Assembly (NCBI GenBank): GCA_002438865.1
Contig: DJRJ01000005.1
Location: forward strand, 1 to 15,257
DNA: 15,257 bases
From: Clostridiales bacterium UBA6363
GTDB taxonomy: Bacteria; Bacillota; Clostridia; UBA1381
Direction of reading: 5' to 3'
Part shown: positions 1 to 7,396 of the stretch, in pieces
How the letters are laid out: every line of letters starts with the position of its first letter
Numbering within the stretch: position 1 is the first letter of the stretch
Notes under the pieces: generated by a model
The model's database searches: none
What the model saw: only the letters and a program-made list of their open reading frames with translations
What the model was told of the DNA's origin: nothing
Made by a program: the position numbers and the translations under genes

Positions 1-260
1 TGTATGATTTCTCGTTCCGCTCTCTGACGGCTGCGCAGGACGGGCGGAGCGTTTTGCAGAATGCAGGAATTTTTGCGGTTCTGGCGCGCGCGCCGAAGCT
101 GGTTGCCGAGCAGGGCTGCGGATATGTATTGGAAGTAGACGGCGCAGACGGCGCAGACGCACTTTCGCTTTTTTTGGAGCATGGCGTGCGCTTTCGCCGG
201 GTATTCCGGCAGATGTGTTCTTTTCTTCCTCCATTTTTCTACCCCCAAAAAATATTTTAG
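1..260 (+). CDS. DUF3343-like small protein (putative Se/S carrier-like), C-terminal part
   Basis: The reading frame is open from the left edge (first full codon at position 3) to a TAG at 258-260, so the true start lies outside the window. The visible 85 residues begin YDFSFRSLTAAQ and contain the pattern AGIFA-L-R-P--V-EQGCGY, then a short acidic linker and a GVRFRRVF segment. This order (F-S/T-A start, helix, AGI strand, QGCGY with a single Cys, C-terminal helix, GV-R-V strand) resembles the DUF3343 'putative Se/S carrier protein-like' family of roughly 80-100 residues, often found near cysteine desulfurases; that family match is from memory, not a search. The last 15 residues (hydrophobic, Pro/Phe-rich) extend past the usual family end and are AT-rich. 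The coding part is about 56% G+C over the first 240 bases, and uses CTG, GCG and CGC more than the genes to its right. Function is not proven. Confidence 0.5.
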   Translation, partial: YDFSFRSLTAAQDGRSVLQNAGIFAVLARAPKLVAEQGCGYVLEVDGADGADALSLFLEHGVRFRRVFRQMCSFLPPFFYPQKIF

Positions 261-772
261 TTATAAAATTTAAGAAAATCGTCAAGATATAAACTGTATT
301 CTTTCATATATCGTCTTATGTGACTGTTTTTCATAAGAAGAACAAACGCCTTTTTTACGTTATCGGTAAAATCACGGTCAAAGTCCTCGGGAAGAAGTCC
401 GTTTGCAAGCGGACACAGGCGTTTTGCTCTCGGATCGACAATTATTTCAAGCTTGCCGTTTTTTATGTAAGGCGTCAGCGGAAAGATACGACAGGCGAGC
501 GGACGCTCAAATCTGCTGCAGTTTCCGTTGCACATCAGCAGCGGAACATTGTACTGCTTGCCGTCAAAATCATAGAAAAAATCCGACTTTTCGATTTTTG
601 CCCAGGCAGGCGATAAAAGCTTATACACCTCAATTTCGCCGGGAAAAAGATACATACCGCAGTCATCGCCGTCACAGCAAAGACTGTTGCAGAGCTTGCC
701 GCAGTCGGCTTTAATCGGAGTGCTGTTGTCAAACAGCCGGTACAGTTGTAAATATATATATGCGGCGTTCAT
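257..772 (-). CDS. YkgJ-like cysteine-cluster protein
   Basis: The 171-residue protein is probably cytoplasmic; I see no signal peptide or membrane segment. Nine cysteines stand out: C24, C28, C32, C33 and C38 in a CxxxCxxxCC-x4-C arrangement, C81 and C85, C94 in the motif RPLACRIFPLTP, and C120. This layout matches the YkgJ family (UPF0153/CxxCxxCC), whose members are thought to bind zinc or an iron-sulfur cluster but have no firmly established reaction. The C-terminal third is charged and helical, without cysteines. The ATG (770-772, complement) is preceded by AAGGAG at 779-784, 6 bases upstream, which supports the start. The stop (complement of 257-259) shares two bases with the stop of the convergent gene on the left, and no terminator hairpin is visible between them. 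It has its own promoter and is divergent from the topoisomerase operon. I am fairly sure of the gene and the family, not of the role. Confidence 0.8.
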   Translation of the reverse strand: MNAAYIYLQLYRLFDNSTPIKADCGKLCNSLCCDGDDCGMYLFPGEIEVYKLLSPAWAKIEKSDFFYDFDGKQYNVPLLMCNGNCSRFERPLACRIFPLTPYIKNGKLEIIVDPRAKRLCPLANGLLPEDFDRDFTDNVKKAFVLLMKNSHIRRYMKEYSLYLDDFLKFYN

Positions 773-808
773 AATATGCTCCTTGTAAGATAAAATAATT
801 ATATTAAT

Positions 809-837
809 ATTTTATCACATTTTTGTGCGTAAGACAA
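809..837 (-). promoter_or_regulatory. Sigma-A-type promoter of the YkgJ-like gene
   Basis: On the minus strand there is TTGTCT (837-832), a 17-base spacer and TAAAAT (814-809), with TGA immediately before the -10, which makes an extended -10 (TGn). Transcription would start near 802, about 30 bases upstream of the ATG at 772. The surrounding 773-937 stretch is AT-rich and holds nothing else that I can identify apart from the start of the divergent promoter. Confidence 0.6.
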
Positions 838-937
838 TAGAAATAAAGAAAAAATAATGTTAAAATTTTGGAAGAATTCATACGTAAAAATTAACCACTT
901 TGTAACAAGGATTTAATATAAATGAATAGTATGTGAT

Positions 938-966
938 TTGACAAACAAAGGTTTGTATGATACAAT
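938..966 (+). promoter_or_regulatory. Near-consensus sigma-A promoter of the topoisomerase operon
   Basis: TTGACA (938-943) and TACAAT (961-966) are separated by exactly 17 bases, and TGA precedes the -10 (extended -10). The start point should fall near 973, some 30 bases before the ATG at 1004. The TTG of the -35 box also opens the longest reading frame of the gene, so an automatic caller could take the -35 box as a start codon; the promoter match argues against that. The spacer contains a palindrome listed separately. Confidence 0.82.
941..956. promoter_or_regulatory. Palindrome in the promoter spacer, possible operator
   Basis: ACAAAC (941-946), AAAG and GTTTGT (951-956) form a perfect 6-4-6 inverted repeat that overlaps the last bases of the -35 box and fills much of the spacer. 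A protein bound here would block RNA polymerase. The CAAAC-N4-GTTTG layout resembles Gram-positive LexA (SOS) boxes of the form CGAAC-N4-GTTYG, but the second base of the half-site differs, so this assignment is weak. It could also be a chance palindrome. Confidence 0.35.
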
Positions 967-1003
967 ATATAGGTATATATTAAAAAGGGGAAAGGAAAAG
1001 CTT

Positions 1004-3022
1004 ATGCCTAAGAAGAAACAGGATTACGGAAACGGCTCTATAGTTTCGCTCAAGGGAGCGGACAGGGTAAGAAAGCGTCCGGCGGTAATTTTCGGCTCGG
1101 ACGGACTCGAAGGATGCGAGCATTCTTTTTTTGAAATACTCTCAAACTCAATAGACGAAGCACGTGAGGGTTACGGAAATCTGATAGAGATAACAAGATA
1201 TAAGGATCATTCGATAGAAGTAAAGGATCACGGTCGGGGCATACCACTTGATTATAACGAAAAGGAAAAACGCTATAACTGGGAACTGGTGTTCTGCGAG
1301 CTGTACGCAGGCGGAAAATATGACAACAATAACGGCGGTATGTACGAATACAGCTTGGGTCTTAACGGACTCGGTGCGTGCGCAACACAGTATTCGTCGG
1401 AATATATGGACGTTACGGTTGTAAGGGATAAAACAAAATATACATTAAGATTTGAAAAGGGCGAGCCTGTGGGAAAGCTTGAAAAAGAGCCTACACGGAG
1501 CGTGCAGACAGGCACAACGCAGAGATGGAAGCCTGATATGGAGGTTTTCACCGATATAAATATACCGCTCGAATTTTTTCGGGATACGCTTAATAAACAG
1601 GCTATGGTAAATGCGGGACTGAAATTCGTTCTGTACAACGAAACCGACAACGGACTTGAAATGTTTGAGTATTATTACGAAAACGGAATAGTCGATTACG
1701 TAAAAGAGGCAGTGGGCGAGAGTGCGTTTACCACCGTTGAGAATTGGGAATGTGAGCGCACGGGCAGAGACCGTGAGGATAAAGACGATTACAAAATGAA
1801 AATGCAGGTTGCATTCTGTTTTTCGAATAAGGTAAATCTTTTGGAGTATTATCACAATTCAAGCTGGCTCGAGCACGGCGGTTCTCCCGACAAAGCCGTT
1901 AAAAATGCGTTTGTGTACGCAATAGATCAGTATCTGAAAGGAAACGGAAAATATAACAAAAACGAAAGCAAAATAAATTTCAATGACGTTGCGGATTGTC
2001 TTGCACTTGTTATAAATTCGTTCTCAACGCAGACAAGCTACGAAAACCAGACGAAAAAAGCTATAAATAACAAGTTTATACAGGAGGCAATGACGGAATT
2101 TCTGCGGCATCAGCTTGAGGTATACTTAATCGAAAACAAAGCGGACGCAGAAAAGATTGCAAACCAGGTGCTTGTTAATAAAAGAAGCCGTGAAAATGCG
2201 GAAAAAGCACGAATTGATATTAAAAAGAAGCTTACAGGCTCGATGGACGTAACCAACAGAGTCGAGAAATTTGTCGACTGCCGTACAAAGGACGTGTCAC
2301 GCCGTGAATTGTATATAGTGGAGGGCGATTCGGCGCTCGGCTCGTGTAAGCTTGCACGTGACGCAAGCTTTCAGGCGATTATGCCTATACGGGGAAAAAT
2401 ATTAAATTGCTTAAAAGCCGATTATCCGAAAATATTCAAAAGCGATGTCATAGTGGATTTGATGAAGGTTCTCGGCTGCGGCGTTGAGATAAAATCAAAG
2501 CACAACAAGGGACTTGACAGCTTCAGCCTTGATAATCTCAGATGGAGCAAAATAATAATCTGTACCGATGCCGATGTTGACGGATACCAGATACGTACGC
2601 TGATACTTACAATGCTCTACAGACTTACCCCGACACTTATAGAAGAGGGGTTGGTGTATATTGCGGAGTCGCCGCTTTATGAGATAACCGTTACAAAGAC
2701 AAAGCGCAGGGGAGAAAAGCATTTTGCATATACCGATGCGGAAAAGGACGAAATAGTCGCAAGGCTTAACGAGGACGGGCTTAAAAAGAGCAGTGACGAT
2801 TACGATATAAAGCGCTCCAAGGGACTTGGCGAAAATCAGCCCGAAATGATGAGTCTGACCACAATGCACCCGTCAACAAGACGGCTTATCCGTGTTACGC
2901 CGGAGAGTATGGAGAGAACGGCGCAGATGTTCGATGTGCTTTTAGGCGATAATCTTGCAAGCAGAAAAGATTACATCGCAAACAACGGCGGACTTTATAT
3001 GGAAATGCTTGATTTATCATAA
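1004..3022 (+). CDS. parE: Type IIA DNA topoisomerase subunit B (topoisomerase IV ParE-like / GyrB family)
   Basis: This ATPase and TOPRIM subunit of a type IIA topoisomerase uses ATP hydrolysis to drive strand passage with the A subunit encoded next to it. The protein has 672 residues. The GHKL ATPase shows E44 and N48 in EILSNSIDEA, D75-P81 (DHGRGIP), GLNGLGA (119-125) and QTGTT (168-172). The transducer carries YENQTKKA near 346-353, where the ATP-contacting Lys is expected. TOPRIM shows EGDSALGS (440-447, catalytic E440) and DADVDG (522-527), followed by KGLGENQPEMM near 606. These motifs depart from textbook GyrB/ParE (for example EGDSALGS for EGDSAGGS), matching a divergent B subunit that I recall as common in Clostridia. 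The start is ATG 1004 with AAAGGAAAAG just upstream; the longer frame from TTG 938 begins in the -35 box. ParE rather than GyrB is inferred from the partner lacking a GyrA box and from the absence of dnaA/recF neighbours. It is the first gene of a five-gene operon. Confidence 0.85.
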   Translation: MPKKKQDYGNGSIVSLKGADRVRKRPAVIFGSDGLEGCEHSFFEILSNSIDEAREGYGNLIEITRYKDHSIEVKDHGRGIPLDYNEKEKRYNWELVFCELYAGGKYDNNNGGMYEYSLGLNGLGACATQYSSEYMDVTVVRDKTKYTLRFEKGEPVGKLEKEPTRSVQTGTTQRWKPDMEVFTDINIPLEFFRDTLNKQAMVNAGLKFVLYNETDNGLEMFEYYYENGIVDYVKEAVGESAFTTVENWECERTGRDREDKDDYKMKMQVAFCFSNKVNLLEYYHNSSWLEHGGSPDKAVKNAFVYAIDQYLKGNGKYNKNESKINFNDVADCLALVINSFSTQTSYENQTKKAINNKFIQEAMTEFLRHQLEVYLIENKADAEKIANQVLVNKRSRENAEKARIDIKKKLTGSMDVTNRVEKFVDCRTKDVSRRELYIVEGDSALGSCKLARDASFQAIMPIRGKILNCLKADYPKIFKSDVIVDLMKVLGCGVEIKSKHNKGLDSFSLDNLRWSKIIICTDADVDGYQIRTLILTMLYRLTPTLIEEGLVYIAESPLYEITVTKTKRRGEKHFAYTDAEKDEIVARLNEDGLKKSSDDYDIKRSKGLGENQPEMMSLTTMHPSTRRLIRVTPESMERTAQMFDVLLGDNLASRKDYIANNGGLYMEMLDLS

Positions 3023-3032
3023 GGAGTAATTT

Positions 3033-5240
3033 ATGGCTAAGAAGAAAAAAGAAGAACCGGTTATAATATCCGCTCCGATTGAGGAGCAGCCGATAACCGA
3101 AACACTTGAAAAAAACTATATGCCGTATGCTATGAGCGTTATAGTTTCACGTGCCATACCGGAAATAGACGGATTAAAGCCGGCTCACAGAAAGCTTTTG
3201 TATACGATGTACAAAATGGGACTTTTGGGCGGAAAGCTTACAAAATCCGCAAATGTTGTCGGTCAGACGATGAAATTAAATCCGCACGGCGACAGCGCCA
3301 TATATGAAACAATGGTGCGTCTTACACGCGGCAACGAGGCGCTTTTACATCCGCTTATCGAATCGCAGGGTAATTTCGGTAAGCAGTATTCGAGAGATAT
3401 GGCGTATGCCGCCGCACGTTATACGGAGGTAAGGCTTGAACCGATTTGCGAGGAGCTTTTCGGTGATATTAATAAAAATACCGTTAAATTTGTGGATAAC
3501 TATGACGGCGAAATGCAGGAGCCTACGCTTTTGCCGGTCGCTTTCCCGAATATTCTCGTAAATCCCAATCAGGGCATAGCGGTAGGTATGGCAAGCAATA
3601 TATGCTCGTTCAATCTGAGCGAGGTGTGTAATGCCGCTATTGCGTATATGAAGGACGAAAATGCCGATTTGCTTGAAATAATGCCTGCGCCTGACTTTTC
3701 AATGGGTGCTGAGCTTATTTATTCGAAAGATGAAATGCGTGCCATATATGAAACGGGGCGCGGAAGCTTTAAATTGCGTGCAAAATACGTGTACGATAAA
3801 GCGAACAATTGCATAGATATTCTCGAAATCCCTTATACAACAACCTCCGAAGCAATAATAGGCAAGATAATGGAGCTTATAAAGGGAAACAAATTAAGAG
3901 AAATATCGGACGCACGTGACGAAATAGGTCTTGACGGATTTAAGATAACGCTTGATTTAAAGCGCGGAGTCGATCCCGATGCGCTTATGCTTAAGCTTTA
4001 TAAGCTTACACCGCTTGAGGACAGCTTTGCGTGCAACTTTAACGTTCTTATAAATAATCGTCCAATGGTACTCGGAGTTAAGGAAATTCTCAGAAACTGG
4101 ATAGAATTTCGTATGGACTGCATCAAAAACGGTATCAGATACGATATTGAGAAAAAGAGCGAAAGGCTGCATCTTCTCACGGGTTTAAAGAAAATATTGC
4201 TTGATATAGACAAGGCTATTGCCATAATACGCCATACGGAGCGTGACGAGGACGTTGTTCCGAACTTGATGGACGGTTTCGGACTGGACGAGGCTCAGGC
4301 GGAATACGTTGCGGATATTAAGCTGCGTTATCTAAATAAGGAATATATCATAAAAAGAACGGCGGATATAGAAAAGCTGACGGAGGAGCTGAATGAGCTG
4401 AACTCCATACTTGCAAGCGATAAAAAGGTTAAAAAGCTTATAGCGGATCAGCTTACGCAGATTGCCAAGAAGTACGGTCAGCCGAGAAAAACGGAGATAG
4501 TGAGCGGTGAAACGCTTGAGGAATACAAAGAGGAGGATCATATAGAGGATTATCCGCTTACGATATTCTTCACACGTGAGAATTATCTTAAAAAGATAAG
4601 CGCAGTTTCGTTAAGGTCCACAACTACGGAGCATAAGCTCAAGGAGGACGACGAAATACTGCAGACAATAGAAAGCACCAACAAATCGGAGCTTTTGTTC
4701 TTCTCAAATCAATGCAACGTATACAAAATGCGCACCTACGATATGCCCGACTGCAAGGTGAGTGCAATGGGCGAGTATCTGCCGGGAATTTTGGGACTTG
4801 AAGAAAATGAAAAAATATTGTATACTGTAGTAACAGCCGATTATTCGGGAATGATGCTGTTTGCTTTTGAAAACGGAAAAATGGCAAAGGTTGAGCTTAA
4901 TAAGTACGAAACGAAAACAAACAGGAAAAAGCTTATAGGCGCATATTCGGATAAATCGCCGATATGCGATATAAGGCTGATTGAAAATGACATTGACATT
5001 GTTGTGATGTCTGATAATAATAAGGTTTTGTGTATAAACACGGATAAAATACCGCTTAAAACAACAAAAAGCACACAGGGGGTGCAGGTTATGACGCTTA
5101 AAAAGAAAGGTGCGGTTCTGACACGTGTAAGCGCAAAGGCAGATTGTACGCTGAATAACCCCGAGGTCTACAGGGTTAAAAATATTCCGGCGGCGGGAGC
5201 GTTTTTGAAAAAGGACGATACACAAATGAGCCTTATCTGA
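3033..5240 (+). CDS. parC: Type IIA DNA topoisomerase subunit A (topoisomerase IV ParC-like / GyrA family)
   Basis: This is the DNA-cleaving and rejoining subunit, 735 residues. Residues 1-20 are a Lys-rich and acidic tail. The winged-helix region has DGLKPAHRK (46-54) and NPHGDSAIYE (83-92), followed by the active-site Tyr130 in AAARYTEVRL. Tower and coiled-coil regions follow to about residue 490, then a beta-pinwheel C-terminal domain from about 507. The GyrA box (QRRGGKG) needed by gyrase for DNA wrapping is not seen, which favours a decatenase/relaxase role. The positions equivalent to quinolone-contact residues are Ser88 and Glu92, the sensitive Gram-positive pattern. Departures from the standard: N83 where HPHGD has His, a missing Arg in the PxxRDGLKP turn (PEIDGLKP), and two extra residues before the catalytic Tyr. 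AAGGAG at 3021-3026 overlaps the upstream stop, and only 10 bases separate the genes, so the two subunits should be co-expressed. Confidence 0.86.
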   Translation: MAKKKKEEPVIISAPIEEQPITETLEKNYMPYAMSVIVSRAIPEIDGLKPAHRKLLYTMYKMGLLGGKLTKSANVVGQTMKLNPHGDSAIYETMVRLTRGNEALLHPLIESQGNFGKQYSRDMAYAAARYTEVRLEPICEELFGDINKNTVKFVDNYDGEMQEPTLLPVAFPNILVNPNQGIAVGMASNICSFNLSEVCNAAIAYMKDENADLLEIMPAPDFSMGAELIYSKDEMRAIYETGRGSFKLRAKYVYDKANNCIDILEIPYTTTSEAIIGKIMELIKGNKLREISDARDEIGLDGFKITLDLKRGVDPDALMLKLYKLTPLEDSFACNFNVLINNRPMVLGVKEILRNWIEFRMDCIKNGIRYDIEKKSERLHLLTGLKKILLDIDKAIAIIRHTERDEDVVPNLMDGFGLDEAQAEYVADIKLRYLNKEYIIKRTADIEKLTEELNELNSILASDKKVKKLIADQLTQIAKKYGQPRKTEIVSGETLEEYKEEDHIEDYPLTIFFTRENYLKKISAVSLRSTTTEHKLKEDDEILQTIESTNKSELLFFSNQCNVYKMRTYDMPDCKVSAMGEYLPGILGLEENEKILYTVVTADYSGMMLFAFENGKMAKVELNKYETKTNRKKLIGAYSDKSPICDIRLIENDIDIVVMSDNNKVLCINTDKIPLKTTKSTQGVQVMTLKKKGAVLTRVSAKADCTLNNPEVYRVKNIPAAGAFLKKDDTQMSLI

Positions 5241-5270
5241 TTATAAAAACCTTTGAAAGGAAGTGACGTT

Positions 5271-6635
5271 ATGCTGACAGAAGAAGAGCGTGTAATGCTT
5301 GAGAGAAAATTTCAGGCGGAAGCAGAAGAATTATATGCACCTTTTTCAAAGGAGGCGTTTAAGAAATACGGAGTAAAACGAGGTCTGAGAAACGAGGACG
5401 GAACGGGCGTTATGGCAGGTCTGACCTCGGTAGGTCAGGTTGTCGGATATTATATGGACGACGGCGAAAAGTATCCTATGGAGGGGCATTTGAAATACAG
5501 AGGATACGACCTTAACGACCTTGTTGAAAACTGCGAAAAGGAAGGCAGATTTGGATTTGAGGAGATAGCGTATCTCCTGCTGTTCGGTCATCTGCCGCAG
5601 GCAAAAACCCTTGCGTCATTTACCAGACTTATAGGAAACCTGAGAAAACTCCCGGACGGATTTGCGGAGGATATGATATTAAAAGCACCGTCGAAAAACA
5701 TTATGAATAAAATAGCCAGATCGGTGCTTGCTGCATATTCGTATGATTCAAATCCGGACGAGATAAGCGTGGGAAATATTTTAAGGCAGTCTATAGAGCT
5801 TATAGCACGTATGCCCGTTATGGCGGCGTACGGCTATCAGGCAAAGAGCCATTACCATGACGGAAACAGCCTGTATCTGCATACACCGCAGGTAAAGCTT
5901 TCCACGGCGGAAAATCTTTTGTATATACTCCGCCCCGATAACAAATATACCCGTGAAGAAGCGGAAATGCTCGATATTATGCTTATGGTACATGCAGAAC
6001 ACGGCGGCGGTAACAACAGTGCTTTTACAACGAGAGTTGTATCCTCATCGGGAACGGATACATACAGTGCTATTGCGGCGGCTGTCGGCTCGCTGAAAGG
6101 TCCTAAGCACGGCGGTGCAAACGAGCGTGTTATGGCAATGATGTCCGATATAGAATCGGCTGTACACGATTGGGAGGACGAGGACGAAATAAGCGCATAT
6201 CTTGAGAAAATACTCCGTAAGGAGGCTTTTGACGGCGCAGGTCTTATTTACGGAATGGGTCACGCAATTTATACCTACAGCGACCCCCGATGCGTACTGC
6301 TTAAGAAAAAAGCGGCAAAGCTTGCGGCAAACAATGAAGAATTTCTCAAAGAGTATAGACTTTACAATAAAATTGAAAAGCTTACTCCGGGCATTTTTGC
6401 AAGAGTAAAGCACAACGACAAGGTAATGTGCGCAAATGTGGATATGTATTCGGGATTTGTTTATAAAATGCTCGGCATACCGAAGGATATGTATACACCG
6501 CTGTTTGCGGTTGCGAGAATTGTCGGTTGGTGTGCGCACAGGCTGGAGGAAACAATGGGCTGTGACAGAATTATACGTCCGGCATATAAGTCGATTACGC
6601 ACAAAAAGGAATACGTTCCGATAAGTGAAAGATAA
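5271..6635 (+). CDS. gltA: Citrate (Si)-synthase family protein
   Basis: It condenses oxaloacetate and acetyl-CoA to citrate, the entry to the oxidative TCA branch that in many anaerobes mainly supplies 2-oxoglutarate and glutamate. The 454-residue protein carries all three catalytic residues in their usual contexts: H244 in AEHGGGNNSAF, H331 in GMGHAIYTYSDPR and D391 in NVDMYSG. GPKHGGAN (277-284) and the substrate Arg positions R416 and R436 are also present. The N-terminal region of about 60 residues is longer than in E. coli-type enzymes and the His-Ala in GMGHA resembles the eukaryotic form; both are familiar to me from clostridial homologues. A 2-methylcitrate synthase activity cannot be excluded from sequence. 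The start is ATG 5271 behind GAAAGGAAG (5255-5263); an upstream in-frame TTG at 5253 lies within that ribosome binding site. It is 30 bases after the parC-like gene and is the third gene of the operon. Confidence 0.87.
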   Translation: MLTEEERVMLERKFQAEAEELYAPFSKEAFKKYGVKRGLRNEDGTGVMAGLTSVGQVVGYYMDDGEKYPMEGHLKYRGYDLNDLVENCEKEGRFGFEEIAYLLLFGHLPQAKTLASFTRLIGNLRKLPDGFAEDMILKAPSKNIMNKIARSVLAAYSYDSNPDEISVGNILRQSIELIARMPVMAAYGYQAKSHYHDGNSLYLHTPQVKLSTAENLLYILRPDNKYTREEAEMLDIMLMVHAEHGGGNNSAFTTRVVSSSGTDTYSAIAAAVGSLKGPKHGGANERVMAMMSDIESAVHDWEDEDEISAYLEKILRKEAFDGAGLIYGMGHAIYTYSDPRCVLLKKKAAKLAANNEEFLKEYRLYNKIEKLTPGIFARVKHNDKVMCANVDMYSGFVYKMLGIPKDMYTPLFAVARIVGWCAHRLEETMGCDRIIRPAYKSITHKKEYVPISER

Positions 6636-6645
6636 GGAGAAAACA

Positions 6646-7383
6646 ATGGATAAAGTTAATATTCTCGGCGTAAAGGTCGATATGGTAAATATCTCCGAAG
6701 CGGCGGATAAGATTATGGAATTTTTTGATGAAGACCGCCTTCATACGGTGTTTACGCCGAATTCCGAGATAATTATGGCGGCATACCGTGACAGCTCGTT
6801 TGCCGATATTTTAAATTCCGCAGACCTTTTGACGGCGGACGGAATAGGCGTGGTATATGCGTCAAAAATTCTTAAAAAGCCGATAAAAGAGCGTGCGGCA
6901 GGCTATGACATAGCGTGCAGAGTGCTTGAAAAACTGGACGGCAGCGAGCATAAGCTGTATCTGTTCGGCGGAAAGCCGGGCGTTGCGGAAAAGGCAATGG
7001 CAAATTTGCTTAAAAAATATAAAAACCTTAAAATAGCGGGACTGAGAAACGGCTATTTCAAAAAGGAAGAAGAAGCAGACATTGTAAAGGACATAAACGA
7101 GTCGGGTGCGGATATAGTATTTGTATGCCTTGGAGCGCCCTTGCAGGAAAAATGGATAACAAGGCATAAAGATGAGCTTAAAGCAAAGGTTGCAATGGGA
7201 ATAGGCGGAAGCCTTGACGTGTTCGCAGGAACTGCGGAGCGTGCGCCTGATGTATTCTGCAAGCTCGGGCTTGAATGGTTCTACAGACTTTGCAAGGAGC
7301 CGAGCCGTGCCGGAAGAATGATGGATTTACCGAAATTCGGTATGACGGTTCTCACAAAGGGGAAAAAGTATAAACAGGATTAA
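6646..7383 (+). CDS. WecG/TagA/CpsF family glycosyltransferase (GT26)
   Basis: This family transfers a sugar, such as N-acetylmannosamine, to undecaprenyl-pyrophosphoryl-GlcNAc at the inner face of the membrane during synthesis of teichoic acid, enterobacterial common antigen or capsule. The 245-residue length is typical. Visible motifs are T38-P-N-40, ADGIG with Asp65 (equivalent to the proposed catalytic base of TagA), LFGGKPGVAE (106-115), NGYF near 135, GAPLQEKW (163-170), GIGGSLDVFAG (185-195) and the C-terminal ERAP...GLEWFYRL..EPSR segment linked to membrane association. The donor and acceptor cannot be told from sequence. ATG 6646 has AAGGAG (6634-6639) six bases upstream, overlapping the citrate synthase stop; an in-frame GTG at 6625 would overlap that gene by 11 bases and lacks a ribosome binding site. 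It is the fourth gene of the operon, and no other wall-polymer genes are beside it except the convergent flippase. Confidence 0.88.
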   Translation: MDKVNILGVKVDMVNISEAADKIMEFFDEDRLHTVFTPNSEIIMAAYRDSSFADILNSADLLTADGIGVVYASKILKKPIKERAAGYDIACRVLEKLDGSEHKLYLFGGKPGVAEKAMANLLKKYKNLKIAGLRNGYFKKEEEADIVKDINESGADIVFVCLGAPLQEKWITRHKDELKAKVAMGIGGSLDVFAGTAERAPDVFCKLGLEWFYRLCKEPSRAGRMMDLPKFGMTVLTKGKKYKQD

Positions 7384-7396
7384 ACGGAGAAGGATA

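Noticed and set aside
320..714. Two overlapping plus-strand frames of 98 and 103 codons
   Set aside because: Both lie within the cysteine-cluster gene on the opposite strand, which has a promoter, ribosome binding site and ordered motif; these frames have none.
938..1003. Longer N-terminus of the topoisomerase B subunit from TTG 938
   Set aside because: The TTG is the -35 box of a near-perfect promoter and the -10 lies inside the extension; family homology and a ribosome binding site support ATG 1004.
4704..5225. 173-codon minus-strand open frame
   Set aside because: It is a shadow of the ParC-like C-terminal domain and has no family features.
6045..6602. 185-codon minus-strand open frame
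   Set aside because: It is antisense to the conserved part of citrate synthase, with no start signal or domain.
6625..6645. GTG start for the glycosyltransferase overlapping citrate synthase
   Set aside because: It has no ribosome binding site; AAGGAG is correctly spaced from ATG 6646, and the family's conserved VNILGV strand begins right after that Met.
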